Shown: positions 30,828 through 41,497 of the stretch, piece by piece
How the letters are laid out: each line of letters starts with the position of its first letter
Numbering within the stretch: position 1 is the first letter of the stretch
Assembly: GCF_001723175.1 (NCBI RefSeq)
Contig: NC_064654.1
Coordinates: 310,001 to 374,000 of the forward strand
Source of the DNA: Penicillium oxalicum
Taxonomy: Eukaryota > Ascomycota > Eurotiomycetes > Eurotiales > Aspergillaceae
Length of the DNA stretch: 64,000 bases
Reading direction: 5' to 3'
Translations under genes and position numbers: made by a program
The notes under the pieces: generated by a model
Told to the model about the DNA's origin: nothing
What the model saw: only the letters and a program-made list of their open reading frames with translations
Database searches by the model: none

Positions 30828-31958
30828 ATGAAGTCCTCAACGTGCGTCTTGCTGGCTTTGAGCCTCGTGGGTGGTTCGGTGGCCCTGGACCGAGTGACCT
30901 CAACAGTGGCCGGAGTTGCTGAATACACAGGCCAGCCTGTGGATGTCTATGGTCCTCTTCCGACGCTCATCTATAATTGCAACAATATGCCTTCAATTTG
31001 CAAAAATGTGCAAGAGTATTTGGACGACAATGGTCTTCAAATGGGTGGCGGGTTGGACTTCCACTATGACTCTGACGGATCGAGTACGAAGAAACGTCGC
31101 AGACAATCGTGCCCCGGCTCATCGGCCTGGACGAACAGTCTACCCTTTCCATGTGGCAGTGATCCGGCACAGCCGAACGTTATGCCAGGTAATTTGCCTG
31201 CTCGTGTCGGACCTCTTGCGACCTGGTTGAACCCCGAGTTTGAGATGGAGATTCCGAATCTCCTCGGAACCGGTCCCAGTGGAATGAGATACACCTGTGA
31301 CGAGTTTCCCGCTGCATCGTATGTTCCTACCATCATCTCCCCAATCGCTGCCGCTTCTGACATGCTTTTCTCCAGCTGGATTGAAGGAGGTGTGAATGGT
31401 TTGCAGCCGTACACCAGTATATACTGCGCACCCAAGGCCGTATCTTGTGATTCCAATGTTTGGGCCAATGTCCTGCAGGGCAATCCGAATTATCCCAACA
31501 CTCAGAGTGAACAGGACTGGCAAGGCCGCGCGCACGCGTTACTTGGAGTAAGTGACCTCTATTGCCCATACTGAATGGCCTGGCTCACTGGACTAATGGA
31601 GTTGGGACTATCCTAGAATTACGCCAAAGCACGGAGCTCTTGGCAGAACCCGGTGATGAAATTCCACTTTACCACCACCGCATTGGCAGCCGGTAGTGCT
31701 GCCACCGCGGCTCAGATTGTGATGCCCGCCTATCCGGGCAAACCCGCTCAGACAGCATCTTCCAACACCAAGCGTGACTCGATGAAGAAGGTCGACGGTG
31801 GGTTCCACTGTACCGGCAAATTCTGTGAGGAGCTGAAGGGTGCTGGCTTCGCTATTGATGCTCCACCACCCAGCGCCTCCTTTGAGTTGCACCGGGGGAC
31901 CGGCGATGTCACCCATGCCGATTCTCCACATGCTACTTTGCATATTCTTACCGTCTAG
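30828..31958 (+). CDS. Secreted protein with NucA/NucB-like deoxyribonuclease domain
   Basis: Two exons, 30828-31547 and 31617-31958, total 1062 nt, 353 residues. The ATG at 30828 starts a clear signal peptide (MKSSTCVLLALSLVGGSVA). A dibasic KKRRR stretch near residue 88 may be a processing site. The key motif is YTCDEFPAASYVPT near residue 165, which resembles the CDEYPFAS motif carrying the active-site acidic residues of the NucA/NucB nuclease family. Many cysteines suit an extracellular protein. It would act as a secreted nuclease, either nutritional or antagonistic. The family call rests on one motif plus overall features, so it is moderate; an unrelated cysteine-rich secreted protein is the alternative. 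Confidence 0.68.
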
Positions 31959-32835
31959 GCGTCTGGTGGATATCTTTCCCTTCAGGGTATAGATCGTGAT
32001 AGTATAATTGATCATCGTTTTGTGGTGTTGTACGAGTATACCAGAATCAGTGATAAGACTCATCCTTCTTTCTCATACGTATTTCCTCACTCAGCCGGTC
32101 AATGCATCTGACACCTAAGCACAACAAAGACAGAGTGAGTGAGGGAGATACTACAGTACGCACGTTCTTTTCGAGGACCTTTCTGTAAAGTGACATTTTC
32201 CCGCTTTTCGTCTGAGTTCCCGCGTGGCAGGGGGAATCACTCGTGCAGTAGATGCTGTGAGGACCGTCTTACTCTTGCTTTTAGGTTCGAGTTTCTTTTC
32301 TTTTTCTGTTGTGGAGCTTGCAGGTGAGGGAATTGCCTTGGGTGCTCGGGTGGAAGAATCTCGCCCTAATTCCATCAACTCCTGCTTGGCACGCCACCGC
32401 CGCGGCGTGTTGAGAGCGGACAGAAAGTGAAAGGCGCAGCAAAGTGGAATCGGATCAGGCGCCAAGTGTGGACTTGCAACCCCCCGACCCGCTGACAGAC
32501 CCACCGCGTAAGCTTTCGTCAGCAATTGGTGGACACTCGATGTCTCGGCACTGGACTTTACTCTTTCAATGTCACATGGCGGATTTTCGAGCATCTCGCT
32601 GTTGAGTTCATCTCGCTAGCTACTAGTGGCCACACTACTGCAGGAGAAACTGATTATGCACGGTTTTTTGGACATGTGGTCACTCCGTTGACCCCTGAGC
32701 CGGGCAACGTTCCACTGCTTGGCAACCGATTTTTCCTCTTCTAGTCCTTCAGGCGACCATACTCACGCCGTCAAATTTCCCCCTCCACAACATTTGGGCT
32801 CGATCACAATCAAGTGCTTCGACCAGAGCAAACAA
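31959..32835. other. Intergenic region
   Basis: 877 bases without a convincing coding frame or repeat. Confidence 0.45.
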
Positions 32836-33585
32836 ATGGATCCCTCACGCGCCATGACCCGGGTGCTCGGCACCTCGGAGCTACTCGCTTCGATTCTCAG
32901 CCATCTGCCTCAGGGGGACTTGCTTCGGCTGCAACGGGTGTCTCACTCGTGGCTTTCACTGATCAGAGCGTCACCCGTTCTATGGCCCACCACCTTCACG
33001 GGCCAGAGCGATTTCCGGCATACCACGACGGGAACTCCGCGGTTGAACACTTTCGCTATCAGCTGTCTCCGCTGGTCGCCTAGTTTGGAGACCGATGCGC
33101 TGAACACGGCTGAGTTCCGCTCGGTCCAAGCGGATCAGACTCTGCGGGCGGTGGCTTATGAGAACGCTTCTTGGAGGGCTCAGTATCTGACCTGGCCCCC
33201 CGTGTCGAGAATAACCGTCGTGCATGGAACGATCTCCCAGGAGGAACCCGGGCTTCCCGACTTGATCATTGCCTCTCGCCAGGGTGACCCAGAGCCCCTC
33301 GAGTCGCAGGAACAGAGTGAGGATTCCGACTCTGACTTGGACGACGAGGCGCCTCCCCTCGTCTTGTATATCGAAGACTTTCCGCACAATGCTGGTCGGG
33401 AGTGCCATGGGATCCGCGTCTTGGACCTGATTTATGGCCTTCGACTACATTATCTGCAGTACTCTTTCAGCTTGGAACACTATCTCCGTCCGGCATTTGA
33501 AGCTCCCAGAGGAGGGGAAATTCTTGCTGGTCTCAAAAAGTTCCCACGCAAACTTATGCTTGATGTTACCGTGCCCAATATGTGA
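32836..33585 (+). CDS. F-box protein
   Basis: Single-exon protein of 249 residues from the ATG at 32836; the frame is open upstream but has no earlier ATG. Residues about 8-48 (VLGTSELLASILSHLPQGDL, then RLQRVSHSWLSLIRASPVLW) are a clear F-box, which in this family binds Skp1 in an SCF ubiquitin ligase. The rest is typical of short fungal F-box proteins with no recognised repeat domain, and includes an acidic stretch EQSEDSDSDLDDEAPPL. The substrate is unknown. Such genes are expanded and variable in Eurotiales. Confidence 0.82.
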   Translation: MDPSRAMTRVLGTSELLASILSHLPQGDLLRLQRVSHSWLSLIRASPVLWPTTFTGQSDFRHTTTGTPRLNTFAISCLRWSPSLETDALNTAEFRSVQADQTLRAVAYENASWRAQYLTWPPVSRITVVHGTISQEEPGLPDLIIASRQGDPEPLESQEQSEDSDSDLDDEAPPLVLYIEDFPHNAGRECHGIRVLDLIYGLRLHYLQYSFSLEHYLRPAFEAPRGGEILAGLKKFPRKLMLDVTVPNM

Positions 33586-33697
33586 TATCAACGACGATGT
33601 CACTCAACAGAATGACTCTCAATTTCAAATTGGCCAACAAAGAGACTAAACAAAAACAAAACCTCTCGCTCCTCAAACAAATTATCTTTCCGTACAT

Positions 33698-34191
33698 CTA
33701 GTTGCCAACGACGGTCGAATTAAACCCATCCAGTGTCTTATACACATCACTGCGGTAGTTGTGCTTGTCCACGCCGACCTGACCGAACAAGGCTTGATAT
33801 GGCTGTTGTACATTAGATCAAACCACCATCCTTTCATTTTTCGTTTTCAAGTGGGATGGTCCATTGCTCACCTTTTCAAGTGCAATCGTCAAATCCTCTT
33901 CCTTTCCCACTCGAACCAGGTTTGCCTTGTTACTGATCTTGGGGGACTGGAAGGGCTGTGCGTGGCGACCTTTCTGAGAGTGCGGGCCCTACACAAAGAG
34001 TCAGCTTTCCTTCCTCACGCCTCCTCTCAGGCAATTTTCTTCATGTCGTGACTGACCCCAGTCGAATATTGACCACGTGAGCCGCGAGCCACCGCCTGAT
34101 CATGATGGCCTACATGCTGCATCGCTCGAGCAGACTCGGCTGGCGCAAATGCGAGGTAAAGAGGAGATAGTATAGCGACAATGCGAACCAT
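33698..34191 (-). CDS. Small secreted protein, three exons
   Basis: A short spliced gene with no single long frame. Exon 1 runs from the ATG at 34191 to about 34058 and encodes a hydrophobic leader (MVRIVAILSPLYLAFAPAES). Exon 2 is 33872-33988 and reads into SNKANLVRVGKEEDLTIALEK. Exon 3 is 33698-33802 and reads GQVGVDKHNYRSDVYKTLD before a TAG. The joins between exons 2 and 3 are GT-AG and in phase. The end of exon 1 is uncertain: a good donor is at 34057, but its phase could not be reconciled with exon 2 in my reading, so a nearby donor may be used. About 115-120 residues, with no cysteines seen. Function unknown; it may be an effector-like or cell-surface peptide. Confidence 0.6.
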
Positions 34192-35158
34192 TTTGATTCA
34201 GTAATGATGATTCACTTGAATATCTCACAACATGTATTGATGCGGGTAGGTGAGATAGAGGCGACGACCCAAGTAATACTCATAGACACTTAGCAAAGTA
34301 GATCAGGGGCATATACCATGTGCTAGTGGATCTCGGTTCTTCGAGTGAGAAATCCCTGCACAACATCCTGGTACAGATCCCTTCACATCTATTACCGACC
34401 TGCAGGGATTTTTCATCTAGACGCATTGATCCCACGCGCAATCTGCCGGGCGCAAATCCGGTTCCGCCAGTGGTGATTCAGGTTACATTCGATTCGGGTG
34501 CAAGCGTTTTATTTTCTTTTTCCTTTGCTTCTTTTCGAAAGGGGATCCACAAGCGAGTACGACCTGCAGGCTTGTGGCTAGTGCACTCCGTCTCCATCGG
34601 CAGCTGTCAAATGAATCTGAGACATTCCTCTGCACCCATCCATCCCACGCCAATGGACGACTTAGAGCCCACCAGGAACAGGAGCTGCGCCTTGGGTGGT
34701 TCCACCGTCGGACCGTGGCCCCGCCTTGGTTCATCACCGCACGGACCCTAACCTTATCTGGCTGCAGCACAAATGGAGCTAACTGCGCGCCAACCCTATT
34801 TGGGAGTCATCCCCGATGTGCAAACACCACTTTCCATTTTAGTATATTCATGCACGACTGCGGCTGAAGACACGAGGGTGTGGTTGTTCTCGTTTTTGGG
34901 GGGAGAGACGGGGACTTGGAGAAGTCTATACTGTATCTCCTTTGGGCTGTGCAAAGATAACTTTTTTCCGGAGTCTTTTTCCGCTTCAAATTCTGTTCAT
35001 CTTACAAACATCGCTACTCGAATGTAGTCCACGCTAGCAAGCCTCCAAAATCTAGACCGACTTCGAAGTGAGAGTATAAAGTTCAGTTGGGTTGACCATC
35101 TTGTATTTTGTGAAGATCAGACATCATCACCAATTCTTCCAGTTTCGAAGTATTCACA
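34192..35158. other. Intergenic region
   Basis: 967 bases. Only short frames starting with non-ATG codons, so nothing is supported as coding. It holds promoters for the two secreted-protein genes on either side. Confidence 0.45.
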
Positions 35159-36000
35159 ATGCGTGTTGCAGCTGCCTTTGCCGCCCTTCTCTCAGTGGTT
35201 GCCGCCGTGGTGCCATCCACTTCTAGGGCCCCCGCGCCTGAGGGCGAGCAAGTAGAATGGATCACCCACGAATCTAATAGCCTCCAGAAGCGTATTGAGG
35301 GTGGTGTATGTTCAATCTATCCCTACTCTGTTTCCAAGATCGACGTTGGGCCATATTTTTGACATTCAGGATGCTTTCAGGTCATGATCTGTACCGACCT
35401 CAACTGGGGTGGCCAGTGCGGATTCGCCAAGCAGCCATGGGATGTCTGCATTCGACTTGATTCTCCCTGGTAAGTTTCTTTTTTTATAATGCATCCAGTG
35501 AAACTCGCCAATGCAGACGAATTGACTAACATGCTTGACCTTCCAGGTGGCACTCCATCACTTCTATCGGCCCTGATGAGTACAATGCTATTGTCGCTTA
35601 CGAGTATGTTGAAGATTACTCACAAGCCCATCCTCCATCATCTCCCTCTCTCTGTGTCAACTAACCCATTCTGCAGGGACTACAACTGCGAGTCTTCAAA
35701 CACCCTCACTATCTGGAACCCCGGTTACGTATGCTCCCCCATCCCGTCTTCAGCTAGAGATCTACTGCAATTTCAAGGTGAATCAGGTCAAATGTACTGA
35801 CGTAAACCCTATCACAGTCCGATTTGACCTCTGCTGGCTGGAACGACCGCATCGGTAGCTTCAAGGTCAAGCAAATCTCTGGTCCCAATTGCCTGTGGGA
35901 CTACGGTGTCCCCCAACTGCCCAGCATCAACTGCCGTGTCTGCTGTAACAACTGCAACCGATCTGGTACCGGCTGTTGTCCCGCGGGCATGTTCTGCTAG
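35159..36000 (+). CDS. Cysteine-rich small secreted protein
   Basis: Five exons: 35159-35305, 35381-35469, 35547-35603, 35677-35728 and 35818-36000; sum 528 nt, 175 residues. The signal peptide is MRVAAAFAALLSVVAAVVPS, followed by a propeptide-like stretch ending SLQKR, a possible Kex2 site. The mature part has a segment MICTDLNWGGQCGF that resembles a beta/gamma-crystallin-like strand, and a C-terminus crowded with cysteines (CRVCCNNCNRSGTGCCPAG). At least eleven cysteines suggest a disulfide-stabilised extracellular protein such as an effector or antimicrobial protein. The acceptor of intron 1 at 35380 was chosen because the earlier AG leads to a stop. No family is claimed. Confidence 0.8.
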
Positions 36001-36896
36001 ACATAGACTCGGGTTTTTGACGAGACATGCACACAAGACCTTAGCACCAAGTCTCTTGATAGTTTTTTTCAAGCTTTCCCCCTTGACTTTCGGTCTCTCG
36101 GGGAATAATCAGCAGCTCTGTACTAGGAAATTAATCCGATCATGGTTTTTGCTAGCGGCTGAAAGCGGGGATACTTGTTCCCAAGATCACTGAGATCATA
36201 CTACATAGCGATAGGGAAAGTAGTGCAGAATATCATCATTCATCAACGCCATCTATAACAATGCCAAAGGGTTGCGGACTTTCATTTGTCGGCAATTTCC
36301 AACCCAATATAGCGCATCTGATATGAGTGCCCAAAAAACACCAAAGTTCCCTCGATGACAAATGATATTGTTCTATTGAAGGTCGTGATGAGTGGAATCA
36401 CGGTTCAGTTCAACATTTTTTGAACAAACACTCATAAATAAAGGACTCGATCAGCAATTCACTGCTAGGGCTGAGAGCCGCGATCAAATGACTCCCCTCT
36501 AACATGAAAGCAGACCCGACTCACTTTGGCGGTCAAGGCTAAAGTTGCAGAAGCAAGATATAGGACACAAGTAGAAGAAGAACAATCAAGTCAATAACAC
36601 GGACAGAAATCTCACTCAACAAGTAATGCTTCAGCATCAATTTATCGACAAGCAGAAAGCCCCTAACAGGGCTCTGACACCCTATATAGAACTGTAGAAC
36701 GGTTCGCAGGACGATCTATCATTGGCAGCCTTAAACGAGGCCCACTTGCGGATCCGCTAGGCCTGACTGGGACCTGAGAGTATCGCCGCGCTAGGTAATC
36801 CCAAAGGGGTAAAGCGCATGCTCCACTCGGATGACTCACACAGCAGACTTTAGAGTCCTATCATATTGCACAAAATCCCGTAATTTTTCAACAACA
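36001..36896. other. Intergenic region
   Basis: 896 bases, moderately AT-rich, with no coding frame or repeat recognised. Confidence 0.45.
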
Positions 36897-36968
36897 AGCA
36901 AGCTGGCGCATAGGAAGCGCGTCGGGCTCATAACCCGAAGGTACCTGGATCGAAACCAGGGTTTGCTA
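36897..36968 (+). tRNA. tRNA-Met (CAT anticodon), elongator-like
   Basis: Full cloverleaf read by eye. The acceptor stem AGCAAGC pairs with GTTTGCT (one G-T), the D stem is GCGC/GCGC around ATAGGAA, and the anticodon stem TCGGG/CCCGA encloses CTCATAA with anticodon CAT at 36929-36931. The variable loop is AGGTA and the T arm is CCTGG-ATCGAAA-CCAGG. The discriminator base is A. There is no intron. A T6 run follows at 36971-36976. Confidence 0.95.
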
Positions 36969-37693
36969 TCTTTTTTCCATCTTTTTGTTTTCTCAGTGCT
37001 ACCCACTTTCCATTCTTTTTCCTTTTTCTTCTTATTGTGAGTCAAGCTAACTCTGCCCACCAGCATGGCGACCGTATGTTTTTTTTTTCTGATAGTCACA
37101 CTGTATACCATCAATCATAACTGATGAGAAATCCAGATTATCTTTGGCTATATGCTGGTGTTAATTTTGGGTGTCAACATGAGTCAGGGTTGCATGTAGG
37201 GGACTAGAGCCCACCTCACTATTCGTGCCGGGTGATATATATACGAGAGTGCCGCCCGGGATTGCTACGTCCACCACATACAAGCCCGGGCAGAGACACC
37301 CACATACTAAAGAATCCCTAGGTAGGTCCAAGTGCAGTGATTGAAGATTCAATCCACCCAAAAAATAAAATGTCAATACATTATATCTATACGTATTCGT
37401 GACCTCTCAAAAACAATCCTAAACCCTCCAAAAGCAAACCCGACGTCACTAGGCAAAAACAAACACATAACACTTCTAGAGGAATGGAGTTATGATACAA
37501 CATCCTCAAAAAGCGATAGGTGTTCGGGATTGGCGGAAATCTATCCTGGATAGCTCCCGCCACGCTCAGACACGTATATAGGACCACCTGTGACGTACTA
37601 TGTACACCCTCCATCAACAACGTAGAAATCAGTTCTCCCTGGAACCGGGCAAGGACGCATTCAACATTCAACATTCACCACCTCATTCACCAT
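36969..37693. other. Non-coding region downstream of the tRNA
   Basis: 725 bases with only short frames. It may include the degraded 3' part of the adjoining transposon relic, but no terminal repeat could be matched. Confidence 0.4.
36971..36976 (+). terminator. RNA polymerase III terminator (T6)
   Basis: Six T two bases after the tRNA-Met discriminator base, the usual Pol III stop signal. Confidence 0.85.
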
Positions 37694-38086
37694 TCACGCA
37701 CTTGATGATCCCCTTCCCTGACCTGCATCCCTCGACTGCATCAGAATACGCTCCACCGTCGATTTGGAGACATCTTGTCCCAAATGTGCAACAATCGCAC
37801 CATAGCCCCAATCCGGGTGCTGGCAGGCAATGCGATGAACACGCCGTCTCGTCTGCACAGTGATCTTACTTGGTGATCCGGTACGAGGCCCTGACTTGAG
37901 TGTGTGATCGCTGTTCCAGCGGTCGCGTGTAGAGTAGACGGTTCCGCGAGTGACTTGGAACTAAGCAGCGATTTTGGTGCATGACTCGCCGTCTTTCAGA
38001 CAAGCGAGGATGGCTGCGCGCTGCTCGGGGGATAGTTCGGCATTGCACTTTCGATTAGGATTGATGGCGGGCGTGGAAGAGTTCAT
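37694..38086 (-). pseudogene. Tc1/mariner-like transposase N-terminal fragment
   Basis: From the ATG at 38086 the frame reads LSPEQRAAILACLKDGESCT and, after an in-frame TAG at 37961-37963, continues in the same frame with FQVTRGTVYSTRDRW, SGPRTGSPSKIT and a second helical block ending STVERILMQSRDAG. This is the double helix-turn-helix DNA-binding part of Tc1/Pogo-type fungal transposases. The frame stops at 37694 and no DDE/DDD catalytic domain follows, so the element is dead and truncated. It lies next to an AT-rich inverted repeat. Confidence 0.72.
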
Positions 38087-38243
38087 TTTGGATTTTAAGT
38101 GGATGAAAGAGTGATTTTTGCTCTTCTTGGTATAGTGTGCCTGGTAGAGGTGGTAGGAAATCAAAGGTTCAATTCTGAAGACCAAAGGCGTAACTGTAGT
38201 GGAACGGATGAAAAGTGCTGGGAAGATAGGGGCTGTTGCAGAA

Positions 38244-38680
38244 CGTAGGTCGCGTATATATGCTCGAAGGTCGGATGTATGTGGACTCTGTCTACTTTTA
38301 ATTTTGAATGTACCTCGCAATATCTAGCGGTAACATGGAGTAACGGGTATGATTCTATAGAGTAAAAATTTCTTTATAGCAAATATCGGATCTTTATGAA
38401 TTATACCTATCTCTGTATTTGACAAATTAAATAAAATACTTATATTAGCTAATCAGTCTATTAAAGAGTCTAAGGCCTTTTTTGAAAATATTTTAAAAAG
38501 AAATAATAAGCATTAAACTATCAAAATAATATAAGCGCAGGTCTATTTGCGACTGTAAATCTTATATGAAGGATTGTAAAGGGAGTGTAATATTCTAACT
38601 CATACTATAGGTACTTTGAAAAGTCAAAGTGGGTATGATCCACACACATCCGACCCTTACGTGCGCGACCTGTATTCACG
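38244..38680. repeat. Imperfect inverted repeat around an AT-rich block
   Basis: The left arm near 38244-38310 contains AGGTCGCG and GGTCGGATGTATGTGGA. The right arm near 38630-38680 read in reverse complement contains AGGTCGCG and GGTCGGATGTGTGTGGA. Weaker similarity continues inward for some 40 bases. The 300-base centre is very rich in A, T and TA steps, as in DNA degraded by repeat-induced point mutation. It may be two transposon ends head to head, or one non-autonomous element. Confidence 0.6.
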
Positions 38681-39903
38681 TCACGGGGTGTTACTCACAA
38701 CGAAGGACATCACTAGAAGCGGCAACATGTGTACTTGCAGGACTTGTGGCCAGGTACCCGGATGTACCACTAGCCAGATTCCTTAGCGATCGCGGGAACT
38801 TATAGTCAGAGTGATAAAGGGTCTCTCGCCTACTCAGTGGAGGGCTTCCGCCATCCCCGTTTAAATCGCGTCGTTGTTGCTTCGCTTCATTATTTCTCCT
38901 CCCTTGTCATGTCAAAACTTCGCGTTGTTGCTTAGGGCTGTGTGCCGAGACTCAGTGACTGGTCTTTCGGTGTAATGAACTCATATCGTCTCCCGACTGT
39001 AAAGACGCACAGACGGTTCATCAACTCAAATTAACCTCTGGCGCACGTCCCGGGGACCAGTCTACTAGGTACCTGGGGATCCAATTGTCTACTAGTACTA
39101 GTCTACAGTCTAAAAGTATTAGCCTAGTGCTCATTAAGTAGCTCAGACTGATCCTTTGCCTCATGACAAGGTACCGTTCTTCGAGTGAGATTCCGCCGTG
39201 GCGACCTGATTGATTAAGATCCGAGCAGATGCTTAAACTTCACGGTTCAGAGCCGGATGAGATAATCGATCTGATATTACTCAAAAGCTGGAAATGCTTC
39301 TCGCACTTTCAAATTTAGTGTTTACTCGCCAGGATTTAAGCTCCAGTCGTACTGCAAGTATTAGTGTACATGAAAAGTGCCATGCCTGGGTGTCTTGGTT
39401 TATTGCGTTCTTTCGTTGCTTAACCCGCCTGTCACCCACGTGGTAGTAGATCGACCCCCACCGGCCGAGCTTTCAGGTAAGACTTGTATATAGCCATTTT
39501 TGGAGGCTTATTCTCCCAGGTGATTTTTCATTTGCGCTAGGCACTGCCAATGAGAAAGGGTGGGTTTGAAGAGTCAAATGTCTTTTGGCTTCCGGCAAGA
39601 TTTACACGGGTTACCCCATGATGACTATGGTGACTCGAAGTTTGAATAGATGATCGGTTATCATGTAGAAATACCTGCTCTCAGGGATGCCCTCGAACTT
39701 GAACTCTTCATAGAGAGGAATCAGATAAGCTGGTGCACGCAAACAAATATATCAAAATGAATCCTTCCCGTGCATCTCACCTCACCCTGTTCAATCTTCT
39801 CAACACTCGTCACCTTCACCGCGATTTATCACTATTGAATTGTGAGCTTGCTTTGATAATTCCACGCCGGAACTTGTGAGTGGCTGGAGCGCATAATAAA
39901 GGA
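38681..39903. other. Non-coding region of the putative accessory block
   Basis: 1.2 kb with no supported coding frame. It has short palindromes such as ACTAGTACTAGT near 39.1 kb and may hold further degraded transposon sequence. Confidence 0.4.
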
Positions 39904-40715
39904 ATGGACACTTCTCAACGCGTGGCAGCTCAGAACCGCTTCGAGCCTCTCGACATCGCGGCCAAGAATACTACCAATATTCTTACCCATCGGAACATTC
40001 GCCATGGCTTCATCGGCGGATATGCAACCTCTTTGCTCGGTGGCTCCAGAATGACAATTGTACCCGAAATTTTTCCGCTATGCTATTTCGCCCTCGGCTA
40101 AAATATCACCAACTGTATCTAGGACATCGATATCATCGTTGATGAGGATCCAAGAGACGTCCGGAACCTCCTCCTCAGTGCTCACTCGGGGTTTCGACTG
40201 TCTGACTGTGCCAAGCGTGTTTTTGAAGTCGCAGAGGGCCAGAGTGTTGAGGTTGAGCTTTTGCAGGGTGGAAGCCGGTCATTGAAACTGCCCGACGCCA
40301 GCACGGTTTCCATCCTCACTATTGCGGGCAACCACCAACAAGGACGCCTCACTGACGAGCAAAGTTTGTTTCTCGTTGTGTTCCAAGTGAGATGAGTTTC
40401 TACTAATGGTCCAGCTACAGTTCTTATCATCCACCCTCTGTCCTTGTTCTCATCAAAGTTAAGAGATGGTCATTCCTGGCTGACTCTACCCGCCCTCAAA
40501 GCCTCCGTAAGGCACAAAACAACGTTAGCGACATTGAAACAATTCTGAAATGGTTCATCGAGGGAGATCTGTTCATTGATTTCGAGGGCTACCCGGAAAA
40601 ACCCAAAGAGGATCTAATTTCTGCGATGAGCAAGCTGTACCAGTGTCATGTTAAAATGCGCCCTTTGATTGAAGCCACGGTGAAGGTGGAGGACATGGTT
40701 TTCATCCGCAGCTAG
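39904..40715 (+). pseudogene. Nucleotidyltransferase-fold protein, frameshifted
   Basis: Exon 1 (39904-40059) ends in HGFIGGYATSLLGGSRMT, and exon 2 (40123-40363) opens DIDIIVDEDPRDVRNLL. Together they give the GG(Y)A...R.T.DiDI pattern of minimal nucleotidyltransferases. A third exon from 40415 first reads VLIIHP, then the next frame takes over with VLVLIKVKRWSFLADSTRPQ and DFEGYPEKPKEDL to the TAG at 40713-40715. The switch is at about 40437-40438 and one added base would join the frames; the exon sum (698) agrees. The intron 40364-40414 has a GTTTGT donor. It may be a pseudogene or a sequencing error. Fungal proteins of this type are poorly characterised. Confidence 0.62.
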
Positions 40716-41497
40716 TTAGTGTTTCTATGGACCGATAATCCCGAGCTACTGATTCGGCAATGGGCAGGTAGTCTTTCTCGTCAGCATCCCAATCCCAAGA
40801 TTTCATCATTTTCAATCCCTCCTCGATCCGTTCCTGGTAAGCTTCTTCGCTCTCGTCCTCGGCACTTTCGCCGCTCTTCGTATCCAGTGGCTCGTAACGA
40901 AGAACATAGAATGTGATAAAACTCAGGAGGTCATCAGTGACTCGACGTTTGGTGCAATCTTCCAACGGATGTTCCAGGAGGTAACAGATCAGCGAAGACA
41001 TGTAAACTCGGGGCTGGGGCGTCAGGATCTTCAGCGTGGGATCAAAGGTGGATTCAGCCTTAACGGTGTCTTGGAGCGTAAAACCGACGAGCGACAACGG
41101 GTAGAGATAGATGAGACAAGCACTGTCTAGCTTGTGGACGATGCAGCCATCTTCTGACGCGGTGTGCCTGTAATTCTCTACCGTGGAGGGGGATACACGA
41201 GGCGAGCCATGATCCGACAGAATCTGCGACGAGAGCGAGAGGAGCGCGTCGGGCACTGCAAATTCAAGAAGCTGTAATCCAAGACATGAGCAGAGGTTCT
41301 CATTGCTGGAGAGTGTCGTCAGAAAGTGAATGTGTATCACTTGCAGTGAGAACCACGTCGTATCCAAAACGCCATTGTATCTGTTGTCCATACTCCACCA
41401 GAGGGATATCTCGGTTGGCTAGAGCCCTGGCAGCTTCCTGCATGTTAGGCAAATGGCCTTCTGGAAAAGCAGTCGCCTCCTGGGGCGGAGAATCCAT
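40702..41497 (-). CDS. Hypothetical protein, possible NTase-fold, with a GC-AG intron
   Basis: Two exons, 41345-41497 and 40702-41271, total 723 nt, 240 residues. No GT donor gives a consistent phase, but GCAAGT at the exon 1 boundary is a textbook GC donor, pairs with TTACAG, and joins the frames in phase 0. The pattern AARALANRDIPLVEYGQQIQ...FAVPDALLSLSSQIL resembles the beta-alpha-beta opening of fungal nucleotidyltransferase-like proteins, although the GG and DxD residues are not evident. The C-terminal half is acidic (SGESAEDESEEAYQERIEEG). Its stop overlaps the 3' end of the convergent NTase-fold gene by 14 bases. The fold call is inference. Confidence 0.62.
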
